Numbered from the stretch's first letter, positions 1-10,068 are shown. The stretch: 23,561 bases of DNA from Albidovulum sp. (GCA_030837825.1 JAUQYB010000004.1:1-23561), one strand, 5' to 3'. Translations and numbers: made by a program. The notes: generated by a model from the sequence alone, not told the origin.

Positions 1-43
1 GCGGTGACACCCGGGGGAGGGGACAGGCAGGGAGCGCGCGCCC

Positions 44-550
44 TTGGCACGCAGGTTCAGAGGTTCCGACACGTTCAAGGTGGACGCGAAAGGCCGCGTC
101 TCCATCCCGGCGCCGTTCCGCCGCGTGATCGAAGCCGCCGATCCCGACTGGAAGGAAGGCCTCCGCCCCAACATCGTCATCGTCTACGGACCCGAAAGCC
201 AGGACTGGCTCGACGTCTATTCGATGGAAGCCGTGCACGAGATGGACGCGCAGATTGCGCTGATGCAGCGCGGCTCGCCCGAACGGCTGATGAACGAGGA
301 ACTGTTGTATGGCCAGTCTTTCGAGGCCCAGGTCGACGACGACGGGCGGCTGACCATCCCGCAGAAACACCGCGACAAGATCGGGCTGAAGTCCGAAGCC
401 TTCTTCATCTCGGCCGGCGATTATTTCCGCATCTGGAACCCCGCGACCTACGAGGCGAAGGCCGCCCGCCGCAGCGCCCGGCTCGCCGACCGCTATCCCG
501 AGGACTTCGATCCCCGAAGCCTCCTGCCCGCCCTGCCGCCGAAGGGCTGA
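44..550 (+). CDS. mraZ: Transcriptional regulator MraZ
   Basis: MraZ is the DNA-binding protein that usually opens dcw clusters and controls transcription of its own operon. The 168-residue product has the two expected SpoVT/AbrB-like half domains. One is near residues 9-55 with a DAKGR motif at 14-18, the other near 93-135 with DDDGR at 98-102; these are the paired D-x3-GR signatures of the family. The C-terminal tail after about residue 140 is rich in Arg and Ala. The start is a TTG, chosen because AGGGAG at 29-34 sits about nine bases upstream and the protein then begins MARRFRGSD, as in family members. The next gene, rsmH, begins three bases after the stop, which is the canonical order. 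Only 43 bases precede the gene, so its promoter and MraZ boxes lie mostly outside the window. Confidence 0.95.
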   Translation: MARRFRGSDTFKVDAKGRVSIPAPFRRVIEAADPDWKEGLRPNIVIVYGPESQDWLDVYSMEAVHEMDAQIALMQRGSPERLMNEELLYGQSFEAQVDDDGRLTIPQKHRDKIGLKSEAFFISAGDYFRIWNPATYEAKAARRSARLADRYPEDFDPRSLLPALPPKG

Positions 551-553
551 AAG

Positions 554-1549
554 ATGGCCGCTGCCGCCGCCCGCACCGCCGATCCCGCCCCGCATGTCCC
601 GGTCCTGCTCGGGCCGCTCCTCCGTGCCGTCGGGCCGGTCTCCGGGCTCTGGATCGACGGCACCTTCGGCGCCGGCGGCTATGCGCGGGGCCTGCTGGAT
701 GCGGGCGCCGACCGGGTCATCGGCATCGACCGTGATCCCGCCGTCTTCCGCCTGGCCGAGGGCTGGGCGGGCGGCTACGGCGACCGGCTGACACTGGTCC
801 GCGGCACCTTCTCCGATCTCGACCGGATCGCCGGCGAACCCGTCGATGGCGTGGTGCTCGACCTCGGCGTCTCCTCGATGCAGCTCGACCAGGCCGAGCG
901 CGGCTTTTCCTTCCAGAAGGACGGCCCCCTCGACATGCGGATGGGCGACGAAGGCCCGACCGCCGCCGACCTCGTCAACGAGGCGGCGGAGGCCGAGATC
1001 GCCGACATCCTCTTCCACTACGGCGAGGAGCGTGCCGCCCGCCGGATCGCCCGCGCCATCGTCGCCGCCCGGCCCCTTGCGCGCACGCTCCAGCTTGCCG
1101 CCGTCATCGAACGCTGCCTGCCGCGCCAGAAACCGGGGCAGAGCCACCCGGCAACCCGCAGCTTCCAGGCGATCCGCATCGCCGTGAACGACGAGTTCGG
1201 GCAACTGGCCGAAGGTCTTGCCGCCGCCGAACGGGCGCTGAAGCCGGGCGGCAGGCTCGCCGTCGTCACCTTCCACTCGCTCGAGGACCGCGTCGTCAAG
1301 CGCTTCTTCCAGCTCCGCTCGGGCGCCGAGGGGCAGGGAAGTCGCCACGCCCCCGAACGCGCGGCCGAAGCGCCCGCCTTCCGCATGCTCACCCGCCGCG
1401 CCGTCGCCGCCGACGCAGGCGAACTGGCCGCCAATCCGCGCGCCCGCTCCGCCAAGCTCCGCGTCGGCATCCGGACCGAAGCCCCCGCCGGCGAGGCGCC
1501 GCGCGCAAGCCTCGGCCTCCCCAGACCCGCGCTCAAGGAACATCGCTGA
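554..1549 (+). CDS. rsmH: 16S rRNA (cytosine(1402)-N(4))-methyltransferase RsmH
   Basis: RsmH (MraW) uses S-adenosylmethionine to N4-methylate C1402 in the decoding centre of 16S rRNA. The 331-residue product has a typical length. The opening HVPVLL leads into the SAM-binding segment DGTFGAGGY at about 35-43, followed by GIDRDP at 57-62. The family block [18 protein letters not shown] is at about 103-120 and LDMRM at 126-130. The late motifs [11 protein letters not shown] and VTFHSLEDR are also present. The gene starts three bases after mraZ, and its TGA stop shares a base with the ftsL ATG (TGATG at 1547-1551), so translational coupling is likely. Nothing is missing or unusual. Confidence 0.97.
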   Translation: MAAAAARTADPAPHVPVLLGPLLRAVGPVSGLWIDGTFGAGGYARGLLDAGADRVIGIDRDPAVFRLAEGWAGGYGDRLTLVRGTFSDLDRIAGEPVDGVVLDLGVSSMQLDQAERGFSFQKDGPLDMRMGDEGPTAADLVNEAAEAEIADILFHYGEERAARRIARAIVAARPLARTLQLAAVIERCLPRQKPGQSHPATRSFQAIRIAVNDEFGQLAEGLAAAERALKPGGRLAVVTFHSLEDRVVKRFFQLRSGAEGQGSRHAPERAAEAPAFRMLTRRAVAADAGELAANPRARSAKLRVGIRTEAPAGEAPRASLGLPRPALKEHR

Positions 1550-1908
1550 TGCGCAGCCTGATCCTCGTCCTTTCCGCCTTCGCCGTCGTCGGCCTCGGCT
1601 TCTGGGCCTACCGCGAGAACTACCGCACGCAGGCAGAGCTTTCCGAGGTCAGGCGCCTTCAGGCCGAGATCGGCGAGATGCGCGAGGCGCTGAGCGTGCT
1701 CAACGCCGAATGGGCCTATCTCAACCGGCCCGACCGGCTGCGCGAGCTTGCCGACATCAATTTCGAGCGGCTCGGCCTTCTGCCGCTGGAGCCGCGCCAG
1801 TTCGGCACAGTCGCGGCGGTCAGCTATCCCGCTGTGGCCCTGCCGCCGATCACCGAACCCGTCGACACGATTGCGCTGAATGGCGCAGCCAACGGAACCG
1901 AGCCATGA
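1549..1908 (+). CDS. ftsL: Cell division protein FtsL
   Basis: FtsL is a small bitopic divisome protein that normally acts with FtsB and FtsQ to activate FtsW/FtsI. The 119-residue product has a very short N terminus, one hydrophobic segment at about residues 3-20, and then a heptad-like region at about 25-60 rich in Glu, Leu, Arg and Ala that should form the periplasmic coiled coil. The following stretch, RPDRLRELADINFERLGL, is typical of alphaproteobacterial FtsL. The tail is rich in Pro and Ala and probably unstructured. The gene lies between rsmH and ftsI, the canonical ftsL position, and its TGA stop overlaps the ftsI ATG (ATGA at 1905-1908). FtsL diverges strongly in sequence, so the call rests on topology, size and position as well as sequence. 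Confidence 0.9.
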   Translation: MRSLILVLSAFAVVGLGFWAYRENYRTQAELSEVRRLQAEIGEMREALSVLNAEWAYLNRPDRLRELADINFERLGLLPLEPRQFGTVAAVSYPAVALPPITEPVDTIALNGAANGTEP

Positions 1909-3689
1909 TCCGCACGCCGCTGCGCCCCCTTGCCCGCATCCTCTCGGCCCGGTCCCGCGGCGAGAATCCGGATGTGATCGAGCGCGAGAACATCCGCATC
2001 CGCCACGAGGCGATGCGCGACAGCGCCCGTGCGCGGGCCGAGGGCAGGCTTGTGATGCTCGGTGCTGCGTTCCTTCTGGCCTTCGGCGCCGTCGGCTTCG
2101 AGATGGGTGTCCTGGCCTCGACCGACCCGGTCGAGCCCGCGGCCGCGGCGGGCGGCGCCTCGATTGTCGCGCAACGCGCCGACATCACCGACCGCGAGGG
2201 CCGCATCCTTGCCACCAACCTGGTGACGCATTCGCTCTATGCCCAGCCGCAGATGATGGTGGACCCGGTGGGCAGCGCCATGAAGCTGGCCGCGATCTTC
2301 CCCGACCTCGATGTCGCGCGGATGAAGAAGGATTTCACCGGAACCCGCAAGTTCATCTGGCTGAAGAAGAAGATTTCGCCCGAACAGATGCAGCGCGTGC
2401 ACGAGATCGGCGACCCCGGGCTTCTCTTCGGCCCGCGCGAGATGCGGCTTTACCCCAACGGCGCGATTGCCGCCCATGTCCTCGGCGGCGCCAGCTTCGG
2501 CCGCGAGGGCGTTTCCTCGGCCGAGGTCGTCGGCACCGCCGGGATCGAGAAGACCTTCGACGGCTGGCTCCGCGATCCGGCCAACGGCGGCGCGCCCTTG
2601 CAGCTTTCGCTCGACCTCACCATCCAGTCGACGGTCGAGGACGTGCTTTATGGCGGCATGAAGCTGATGAATGCCAAGGGCGCGGCGGCGGTGCTGATGG
2701 ATGCGAAGTCGGGCGAGATCGTCGCCATTGCCTCGCTGCCGGATTTCGATCCCAACACCCGCCCCGCCGCCCTGACCAAGGGTGACCCGTCCGACAGCCC
2801 GCTCTTCAACCGCGCGGTGCAGGGGGTCTACGAGCTTGGCTCGACCTTCAAGATCTTCGCCATCGCCCAGGCCCTCGACCTCGGCCTCGTCGCGCCCGAG
2901 ACGATGGTGGAGACCAAGGGGCCGCTGGTCTGGGGCAAGTTCCGCATCCGCGACTTCCACAACTACGGGCCGCAGCTTTCCGTCACCGACGTGATCGTCA
3001 AGTCGTCGAACATCGGCACCGCCCATGTCGCCCAGATGATCGGCGGCACCCGCCAGCAGGACTTCCTCGGCAAGCTCGGTCTTTTCGACGCCACGCCGGT
3101 GGAACTGGTCGAGGCGCCGGGCGCGAAGCCGCTCAGGCCGGCGAAATGGCCCGAGATCACCACCATGACCGTCTCCTACGGCCACGGCGTCGCGGCAAGC
3201 CCGCTGCATCTCGCGGCGGCCTATGCGGCGATGGTCAACGGCGGCACCCGCGTCGCGCCGACGCTCTTGCGCCGGCCGAACGCGGCGCCGGGGCAACGGG
3301 TGATCAGCGAGCAGACCTCGGCGATCATCCGCAGCCTGCTGCGCCAGGTGGTCCAGCGCGGCACCGCCACCTTCGGCGACGTTCAGGGCTACGAGGTCGG
3401 CGGCAAGACCGGCACCGCCGACAAGCCGAAGCCGAACGGCGGGGGCTATTACAAGGACAAGGTGGTGGCGACCTTCGCCGCAGTCTTCCCGATGTCGGAT
3501 CCGAAATACGTCCTCGTCGTCTCGCTCGACGAGCCGGTGGAAACCTCGGGTACCGAGCCGCGTCGCACCGCGGGCTGGACGGCGGTGCCGGTCGGCGCCG
3601 AGATCATCCGCCGCGCGGCGCCGCTCCTCGGGCTCCGGCCCGAGCTTGAACCGGTGGCCGAGGCCGGGGTAATACGCGTCCGAAACTGA
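1905..3689 (+). CDS. ftsI: Septal peptidoglycan transpeptidase FtsI (PBP3)
   Basis: This is the class B penicillin-binding protein that cross-links septal peptidoglycan together with FtsW. With the ATG at 1905 the product is 594 residues. A basic cytoplasmic N terminus is followed by one membrane anchor at about 48-72 and the dimerisation/pedestal domain at about 85-230. The transpeptidase domain comes next, with nucleophile motif S313-T-F-K316, second motif S367-S-N369 and third motif K501-T-G503. All three active-site motifs are intact. The reading frame is open upstream as far as 1710, but that part overlaps ftsL; the ATGA junction with the ftsL stop and the protein beginning MIRTPLRPLAR support 1905. 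A 34-base gap separates it from murE. Confidence 0.96.
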   Translation: MIRTPLRPLARILSARSRGENPDVIERENIRIRHEAMRDSARARAEGRLVMLGAAFLLAFGAVGFEMGVLASTDPVEPAAAAGGASIVAQRADITDREGRILATNLVTHSLYAQPQMMVDPVGSAMKLAAIFPDLDVARMKKDFTGTRKFIWLKKKISPEQMQRVHEIGDPGLLFGPREMRLYPNGAIAAHVLGGASFGREGVSSAEVVGTAGIEKTFDGWLRDPANGGAPLQLSLDLTIQSTVEDVLYGGMKLMNAKGAAAVLMDAKSGEIVAIASLPDFDPNTRPAALTKGDPSDSPLFNRAVQGVYELGSTFKIFAIAQALDLGLVAPETMVETKGPLVWGKFRIRDFHNYGPQLSVTDVIVKSSNIGTAHVAQMIGGTRQQDFLGKLGLFDATPVELVEAPGAKPLRPAKWPEITTMTVSYGHGVAASPLHLAAAYAAMVNGGTRVAPTLLRRPNAAPGQRVISEQTSAIIRSLLRQVVQRGTATFGDVQGYEVGGKTGTADKPKPNGGGYYKDKVVATFAAVFPMSDPKYVLVVSLDEPVETSGTEPRRTAGWTAVPVGAEIIRRAAPLLGLRPELEPVAEAGVIRVRN

Positions 3690-3723
3690 CGGGCGCAACT
3701 GACGAGCAGGATCGGGGAGCCGG

Positions 3724-5205
3724 ATGGCCGACGAAGTGAAATCGCTCTCCGAACTGGGTCTCAGGGCCCAGGGCGGGCGCGAGGCGCGCATCACCGGCCT
3801 GTCGGCGGACAGCCGCCAGGTGAAGCCCGGCCATCTCTTCGCCGCGCTGCCGGGCACCAGGATGCACGGGGCCGCGTTCATCCGCTATGCGCTGAGGATG
3901 GAGGCGGCGGCGATCCTGACCGACCGCGCGGGGGCCGAGATCGCCACGGCCGAACTCGCCGCCTCCGACGCCGCGCTGATCGTGGTGGAGGACCCCCGCC
4001 AGGTGCTCGCCTATACCGCGGCGCTGTGGTTCGGCCGCCAGCCCGGCACCGTGGTCGCCGTCACCGGCACCTCCGGCAAGACCTCGGTCGCCACCTTCAC
4101 CCGCCAGATCTGGCAGGCGCTCGGCCATCAGGCCGCGAACCTCGGCACGATGGGCGTCCTGGGCGATTTCACCGCGCCGCTCGCCCACACCACGCCCGAG
4201 CCGATCACGCTCCACCGCGTGCTCCGCGACATGGCCGAGGCCGGCATCACCCATGCGGCGATGGAGGCCTCGTCCCACGGGCTCGACCAGGGCCGGCTCG
4301 ACGGGGTGCGGCTCGCGGCTGCGGCCTTCACCAACTTCAGCCAGGACCATCTCGACTACCACGCGAACTTCGACGAGTATTTCGCCGCCAAGGCCGGACT
4401 TTTCGCCCGCGTCCTGCCCGAGGACGCGACCGCCGTCATCAACATCGACGATCCGCGCGGCCGCGAGATGCTGGCGATCGCCCGGGGCAGGGGCCAGCGG
4501 CTCCTGACCGTGGGCCGCGATCCGGCGGCCGATCTCTGCATCACCGCGCAGCGCTTCGACGCCACCGGGCAGGATCTGCGCTTCACCCACGAGGGGCGCC
4601 CGCATCTGGTGCGCCTCGCCCTCATCGGCGGATTCCAGGCCGAGAACGTGCTGGCGGCGGCGGGGCTGGCGATCGCCGCGGGCGATGCGCCGGACGCGAT
4701 CATCGCCACCCTTCACGGCCTGGCCACGGTGCGCGGCCGGATGGAGCTTGCCGCCAAGCGCGACAACGGCGCGACGGTGTTTGTCGACTATTCCCACAAG
4801 CCAGGCGCGCTCGCCTCGGCGCTCCAGTCGCTCCGCCCCCATGTCATGGGCCGCATCGTCGTCGTCTTCGGCGCCGGCGGCGACCGCGACCGGCTGAAAC
4901 GGCCGCTGATGGGCGAGGTCGCGGCGAAACATGCCGATGTGGTCATCGTCACCGACGACAATCCCCGCTCCGAAGACCCCGCCGCGATCCGCGCCGAAGT
5001 GATGGCGGGCTGTCCCGAGGCCACCGAGGTCGCCGACCGCGCCGAGGCGATCCTGCGCGGCGTTGATGCGCTCGGCCCCGGCGACGCCCTTCTCGTCGCC
5101 GGAAAGGGCCACGAGACCGGCCAGATCATCGGCACCGACATCTATCCCTTCGACGACGCCGAACAGGCTTCGGTCGCCGTGGCGGCGCTGGAAGGGCGGA
5201 TATGA
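3724..5205 (+). CDS. murE: UDP-MurNAc-L-Ala-D-Glu:meso-diaminopimelate ligase MurE
   Basis: MurE is the cytoplasmic Mur ligase that adds the third stem-peptide residue to UDP-MurNAc-L-Ala-D-Glu using ATP. The 493-residue product has an N-terminal UDP-substrate domain with SADSRQVKPGHLFAAL at about 28-43. The ATP-binding P-loop TGTSGKTS is at 114-121, and a C-terminal ligase domain follows. The DNPR motif at 412-415, followed by SEDP, is the signature for meso-diaminopimelate as substrate rather than lysine. GGGGAG at 3714-3719 is a plausible but close ribosome-binding site. The stop overlaps the murF start (ATGA at 5202-5205). Length and motifs are ordinary. Confidence 0.97.
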   Translation: MADEVKSLSELGLRAQGGREARITGLSADSRQVKPGHLFAALPGTRMHGAAFIRYALRMEAAAILTDRAGAEIATAELAASDAALIVVEDPRQVLAYTAALWFGRQPGTVVAVTGTSGKTSVATFTRQIWQALGHQAANLGTMGVLGDFTAPLAHTTPEPITLHRVLRDMAEAGITHAAMEASSHGLDQGRLDGVRLAAAAFTNFSQDHLDYHANFDEYFAAKAGLFARVLPEDATAVINIDDPRGREMLAIARGRGQRLLTVGRDPAADLCITAQRFDATGQDLRFTHEGRPHLVRLALIGGFQAENVLAAAGLAIAAGDAPDAIIATLHGLATVRGRMELAAKRDNGATVFVDYSHKPGALASALQSLRPHVMGRIVVVFGAGGDRDRLKRPLMGEVAAKHADVVIVTDDNPRSEDPAAIRAEVMAGCPEATEVADRAEAILRGVDALGPGDALLVAGKGHETGQIIGTDIYPFDDAEQASVAVAALEGRI

Positions 5206-6649
5206 CCGCGCTCTGGACCTCTGCCGAAATTGCTGCCGCGACCGGCGGGCGGGCGACGCAAGCCTTTGCGGCGGAAGGGATTTCCATCGACACCCGCAAC
5301 CTCGCACCCGGCGATCTGTTCGTGGCGCTGAAGGACCTGCGCGACGGCCATGATTTCGTCCGCGCCGCGCTCGACGGGGGGGCGGCCGCCGCACTCGTCT
5401 CGCGCATTCCCGAGGGCTGCTCGGGGGCCGATCCGCTGCTGGTCGTGCCCGACGTGCTGGAGGCACTCACCGCGCTCGGGCAGGCGGGCCGGGCGCGGAG
5501 CCGGGCGAAGGTGATCGCCGTCACCGGCTCGGTCGGCAAGACCTCCACCAAGGAGATGCTGCGCACGGTGCTGGCCGGGCAGGGCCGGGTGCACGCCGCC
5601 GAAGCGAGCTTCAACAACCACTGGGGCGTGCCGGTCACGCTCGCCCGGCTGCCGGCGGAGACCGATTTCGCCGTGGTCGAGATCGGCATGAACCACCCCG
5701 GAGAGATCGCGCCGCTCGCCCGCCTCGCCCGGCCGCACGTGGCGATGATCACCACCGTCGCCCCCGCGCATCTGGAGGCTTTCGACAGCCTCGAGGGCAT
5801 CGCCCGCGAGAAAGCCGCGATCTTCGACGCGCTGGAGCCGGGCGGCATCGCCGTCATCCCCTCAGGCCTCGCGGTGACGCCGATCCTCGCCGAAGCGGCG
5901 GCGGCCCGGGCGGCACGGACCCTGCGTTTCGGGACGGACCCCGGCGACGACTACCGCATCCTCGACGTCACCATCGCCCAGGATGCGACCATCGTGCGCG
6001 CCGCCCGCCACGGTGCGCCCCTGCTCTTCAAGGTGCAGACCGCGGGCCGGCATTTCGCGGCGAACGCGCTGGGCGTCCTCGCCGTCGCCGAGGCGGTGGG
6101 GGCGGACCCGGCCGTCGCCGCCTGCGACATCGGCCAGTGGTGCCCGCCCGCCGGGCGGGGCCGGCGCGAGCGCATCTACATGGACATCGTCGACGACGCC
6201 CAGTATTTCGACCTGATCGACGACGCCTTCAATGCCAACCCCGCCTCGATGGAGGCCGCGCTCGACCTGCTCGGTGCGACCGAGCCGCGCGACGGCATCG
6301 GCCGCATCAGAAGCGGCCGGCGCATCGCCGTCCTCGGCGACATGCTGGAACTCGGCCCGACCGAGGCCGAGCTGCACCGCGCCATCGCGGGCCACCCGGC
6401 GATGGCGCGCATCCACCTCGTCCACTGCGTCGGTCCGAAGATGCGCGCCCTCTGGGACCGGCTGCCGCAGGCCAGGCGCGGCGAATGGCACGAAACCGCG
6501 CCCGAACTTGCCGCCCGCGCCCATCAGATCGCCGATGCCGGCGACGTTCTGCTCGTCAAGGGCTCGAAAGGCTCGAAGGTCAGTCTCGTGGTTGACGCCC
6601 TGAGGAAACTCGGGCAACCGGGCGCGGCCGAAGCGCGGGGGACGGAGTA

Positions 6650-6650
<1 letters not shown>
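5202..6650 (+). CDS. murF: UDP-MurNAc-tripeptide:D-alanyl-D-alanine ligase MurF
   Basis: MurF adds the D-Ala-D-Ala dipeptide, giving UDP-MurNAc-pentapeptide, the last cytoplasmic step before MraY. The 482-residue product has an N-terminal domain with the [17 protein letters not shown] motif near residues 27-43. The P-loop is TGSVGKTS at about 108-115, and a FNNHWGVP block typical of MurF follows. The later segment [11 protein letters not shown] is the MurF counterpart of the Mur-ligase D-x-YNANP motif, with Phe in place of the usual Tyr. The start overlaps the murE stop (ATGA) and the TAA stop shares a base with the mraY ATG (TAATG at 6648-6652). Spacing and content are typical for the cluster. 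Confidence 0.96.
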
Positions 6651-7732
<1,082 letters not shown>

Positions 7733-7872
7733 CGCGGGCCGAATCCGCTGCCAGCCTGCACCGGCCGCCCGGCGCGCGGGGCGGCGGTGAGACGGATCGT
7801 GGCCATGCCGGTCACGGCGAGGCCGCGCGCCAATGCGTCGCGTGCGGCCCGGCGCCCGGAGGAGGGGCATGG
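7733..7872. other. Intergenic gap after mraY, with GC-rich stem-loop
   Basis: This 140-base stretch is the first real gap in the cluster. It contains a perfect 7-bp inverted repeat, GCCGCCC at 7764-7770 and GGGCGGC at 7779-7785, with an 8-base loop. No run of T follows, so it does not look like a standard intrinsic terminator, although it could act as an attenuator or an RNA 3'-end stabiliser. At its 3' end GGAGGAGGGG (7858-7867) is a very strong ribosome-binding site for the next gene. I see no convincing sigma-70 promoter here. Confidence 0.5.
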
Positions 7873-8616
7873 GTGGCACGCTACGCGCTATTGACCGACA
7901 TTCACGCCAACCGCGAGGCCCTCGAGGCGGTGCTGCGCGATCTCGCCGGGCGCCGGGCCGACCGGATCGTCGTGCTCGGCGACATCGTCGGCTATGGCGC
8001 CGATCCGGCCTGGTGCGCCGACCGCGTGGCGGACCTGGCCGCGAAGGGCGCGATCGTCCTTCAGGGCAACCACGATGCGGCGGTCGACCGACCCGACGGG
8101 GCGATGAACGCCATCGCCCGGGCCGCCATCGACTGGACCCGGCCGCAGCTTTCGGCGGCGCAGAAGGCGTTCCTCGCGGCGCTGCCGCTGACCGCCTGCG
8201 AGGCCGACATCCAGTTCGTCCATGCCAGCGCCGACCATCCGCAGGACTGGATCTACATCACCGGCGAGCGCTCCGCCTGGCCGAGCTTCGCCGCCTCCAA
8301 GGCGCGCGTCATCCTCTGCGGCCATGTCCATGTGCCCGCGATCTACAGTTGCGACATGACCAACCGCGTCCAGTCGCAGCGGATCACCACCGGCCGGCCG
8401 GTGCCGCTGATCCGCTCGCGCCGCTGGCTTGCGGTCATCGGCGCAGTCGGGCAGCCCCGCGACGGGGTGCCCGAGGCCGCCTATGCGATCCTCGACACCG
8501 CGGCGAACGACCTGACGTTTCACCGCGTGGCCTACGACCGGGCGGCGGCGGCGGCCAAGCTGCGCGCCGCGGGCCTGCCCGAACCGCTTGCCCTCAGACT
8601 GCTGAACGGGAGCTGA
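7873..8616 (+). CDS. Calcineurin-type metallophosphoesterase, substrate unknown
   Basis: This is a 247-residue cytoplasmic protein of the dimetal metallophosphoesterase superfamily. All metal-binding signatures are visible: D9-x-H11, G36-D37, G65-N-H-D68, H117 and G150-H-V-H153. The later block AVGQPRDGVPEAAYAILD at about 191-208 resembles the C-terminal half of small bacterial YfcE/MJ0936-type phosphodiesterases. The frame is open from 7729, but I chose the GTG at 7873 because GGAGGAGGGG lies directly upstream and the next residues, ARYALLTDIHAN, are the domain start. An ATG at 7869 is out of frame. The kinase gene begins four bases after its stop, so the two are probably co-translated. A phosphoprotein phosphatase acting against that kinase is an inference. 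A nucleotide or cyclic-nucleotide phosphatase is equally possible. Confidence 0.88.
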   Translation: MARYALLTDIHANREALEAVLRDLAGRRADRIVVLGDIVGYGADPAWCADRVADLAAKGAIVLQGNHDAAVDRPDGAMNAIARAAIDWTRPQLSAAQKAFLAALPLTACEADIQFVHASADHPQDWIYITGERSAWPSFAASKARVILCGHVHVPAIYSCDMTNRVQSQRITTGRPVPLIRSRRWLAVIGAVGQPRDGVPEAAYAILDTAANDLTFHRVAYDRAAAAAKLRAAGLPEPLALRLLNGS

Positions 8617-8619
8617 CCG

Positions 8620-10068
8620 ATGCGCATCCGGCCACACAACGGGCTTCAGATCGACGGGTTCACGCTTGGCGAATGCCTTCACAAGGGCGGCTTCGCGACG
8701 ATCTGGGACGTCACCCATCCGCTTCACCGCACGCCCCTGGTGATGAAGGTGCCGACGATCCTCGACGGCTACGATGCCCCGACGATCGTCGGCTTCGAGG
8801 TCGAGCAGATGATCATGCCGCGGCTCACCGGCCCGCATGTGCCGCGCGTCGTGGCAGAGGGAGATTTCGCGACGATGCCCTATATCGTCACCGAGCGTAT
8901 CCCGGGCGGATCCTTCCTGACGCTGTTCAGGTCGGCGCCGGCGCCGGCCGATACGGTGGTGGCGCTGGCCGTCCGCATCGCCGGCGCGCTGCACGAGCTG
9001 CACAAGCAGCACGTCATCCACCTCGACCTCAAGCCCGCCAACCTCCTGATGCGCGACACCGGCGAGGTGGTCTTCGTCGATTTCGGCCTGGCGCGGCACG
9101 ACCATCTTCCCGACCTCCTGGCCGAGGAATTCCGGATCCCGATGGGAACCTTTCCCTATATCGCGCCCGAGCAATATCTGCGCGTCCGCGACGACCTGCG
9201 CAGCGACATCTTCGCGGTGGGCGCCATGCTTTACGAATACGCGACCGGCCGCCAGCCGTGGGGAGAGCCGCAGACGCTCAGGGGCGTGCGCAAGCGGCTC
9301 TGGCGCGATCCGGTCCCGCCGCGCGCGATCAGCCCGGACCTGCCGCCCTGGCTCCAGGAAATCATCCTCCGCGCGCTCGAGGTCGATCCGAAGGATCGCT
9401 TCCAGTCCGCCGCGCAGATGCTCTTCGACCTGCAGCATCCTGCCCAGGTGAAACTGACCGCCCGGGCCGGGAAGCTGGCGCAGGACGGTGCGGCCGAGGT
9501 GTTCCGCCGCTGGCGGCGGATGCGCAAGGTGAAGGGGTTCGGCCCGCCGCCGGCGAATGCCGAGGCGCAGATGGACAAGGCGCCGATCCTTCTGGTCGCG
9601 GTCGATCTCGCGCCCGAGATGGAGGGGCTCGCCCAGCACCTGCTGCAGGCCGTGAAGCGCATCCGCCGCATCCAGCCCGACGCCCGCGTGGCCTGCGTCA
9701 ACGTCATCAAGACCGCGCGCCTGGGGGTCGACAGGACCACCGACGACGAGGGCGTGAACCTCCATGTCGCGCGGCTGGTCGCGCTGCGCGCCTGGGCGGC
9801 GAGTCTGGAGCTTTCCGACGAGGAGGTGTCCTTCGCCATCCTCGAAGGGCCGGACCCTGCGGCCGTGATCATCGGCTACGCCGTCAACAACCAGGCCGAC
9901 CACATCCTGATGGGCGCCCGCGGCAGTTCCAGCACCCGCCGCTTCCTCGGCTCGGTGTCGAGCCAGGTTGTGGCCGAGGCACCCTGCAGCGTGACGGTGG
10001 TGCGGATACCGGCCTACGATGCCGCCGCACCCGTGGATGATGAAGAGCGGGACCGTGCCGATGCCTGA
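8620..10068 (+). CDS. Bifunctional Ser/Thr protein kinase / universal stress protein fusion
   Basis: This 482-residue protein has a Hanks-type kinase domain at about 14-275, a basic linker, and a universal stress protein (USP) domain at about 321-463. Kinase features are a Gly-rich loop around 17-25, the VMK lysine K43, alpha-C Glu near 60-62, catalytic loop H134-L-D136-LKPAN141, D154-F-G156, A182-P-E184, and the alpha-F Asp in SDIFAVG. HRD reads HLD, so this is a non-RD kinase that may not need activation-loop phosphorylation. The USP part has D329 in VAVD and a G432-x2-G435-x8-G444-S445 nucleotide loop, one residue shorter than the usual G-x2-G-x9-G-S. No transmembrane segment is visible, unlike PASTA kinases. 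It sits between a phosphatase and a DedA gene. Its targets are unknown. Confidence 0.92.
   Translation: MRIRPHNGLQIDGFTLGECLHKGGFATIWDVTHPLHRTPLVMKVPTILDGYDAPTIVGFEVEQMIMPRLTGPHVPRVVAEGDFATMPYIVTERIPGGSFLTLFRSAPAPADTVVALAVRIAGALHELHKQHVIHLDLKPANLLMRDTGEVVFVDFGLARHDHLPDLLAEEFRIPMGTFPYIAPEQYLRVRDDLRSDIFAVGAMLYEYATGRQPWGEPQTLRGVRKRLWRDPVPPRAISPDLPPWLQEIILRALEVDPKDRFQSAAQMLFDLQHPAQVKLTARAGKLAQDGAAEVFRRWRRMRKVKGFGPPPANAEAQMDKAPILLVAVDLAPEMEGLAQHLLQAVKRIRRIQPDARVACVNVIKTARLGVDRTTDDEGVNLHVARLVALRAWAASLELSDEEVSFAILEGPDPAAVIIGYAVNNQADHILMGARGSSSTRRFLGSVSSQVVAEAPCSVTVVRIPAYDAAAPVDDEERDRADA

Noticed and set aside
1..43. MraZ operator repeats upstream of mraZ
   Set aside because: Only 43 bases are available, and they show no spaced TGGG/GTGGG direct repeats; the expected region lies outside the window.
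1824..3881. Very long open frame on the - strand opposite ftsI
   Set aside because: It is antisense to ftsI, which has all active-site motifs. The frame stays open because of GC-rich codon structure and shows low-complexity Arg/Gly/Asp composition with no domain. The same applies to the long - strand frames at 3604-5466, 6524-7879, 7888-10083, 11113-12222, 15220-16887, 16806-18329 and 20965-22917.
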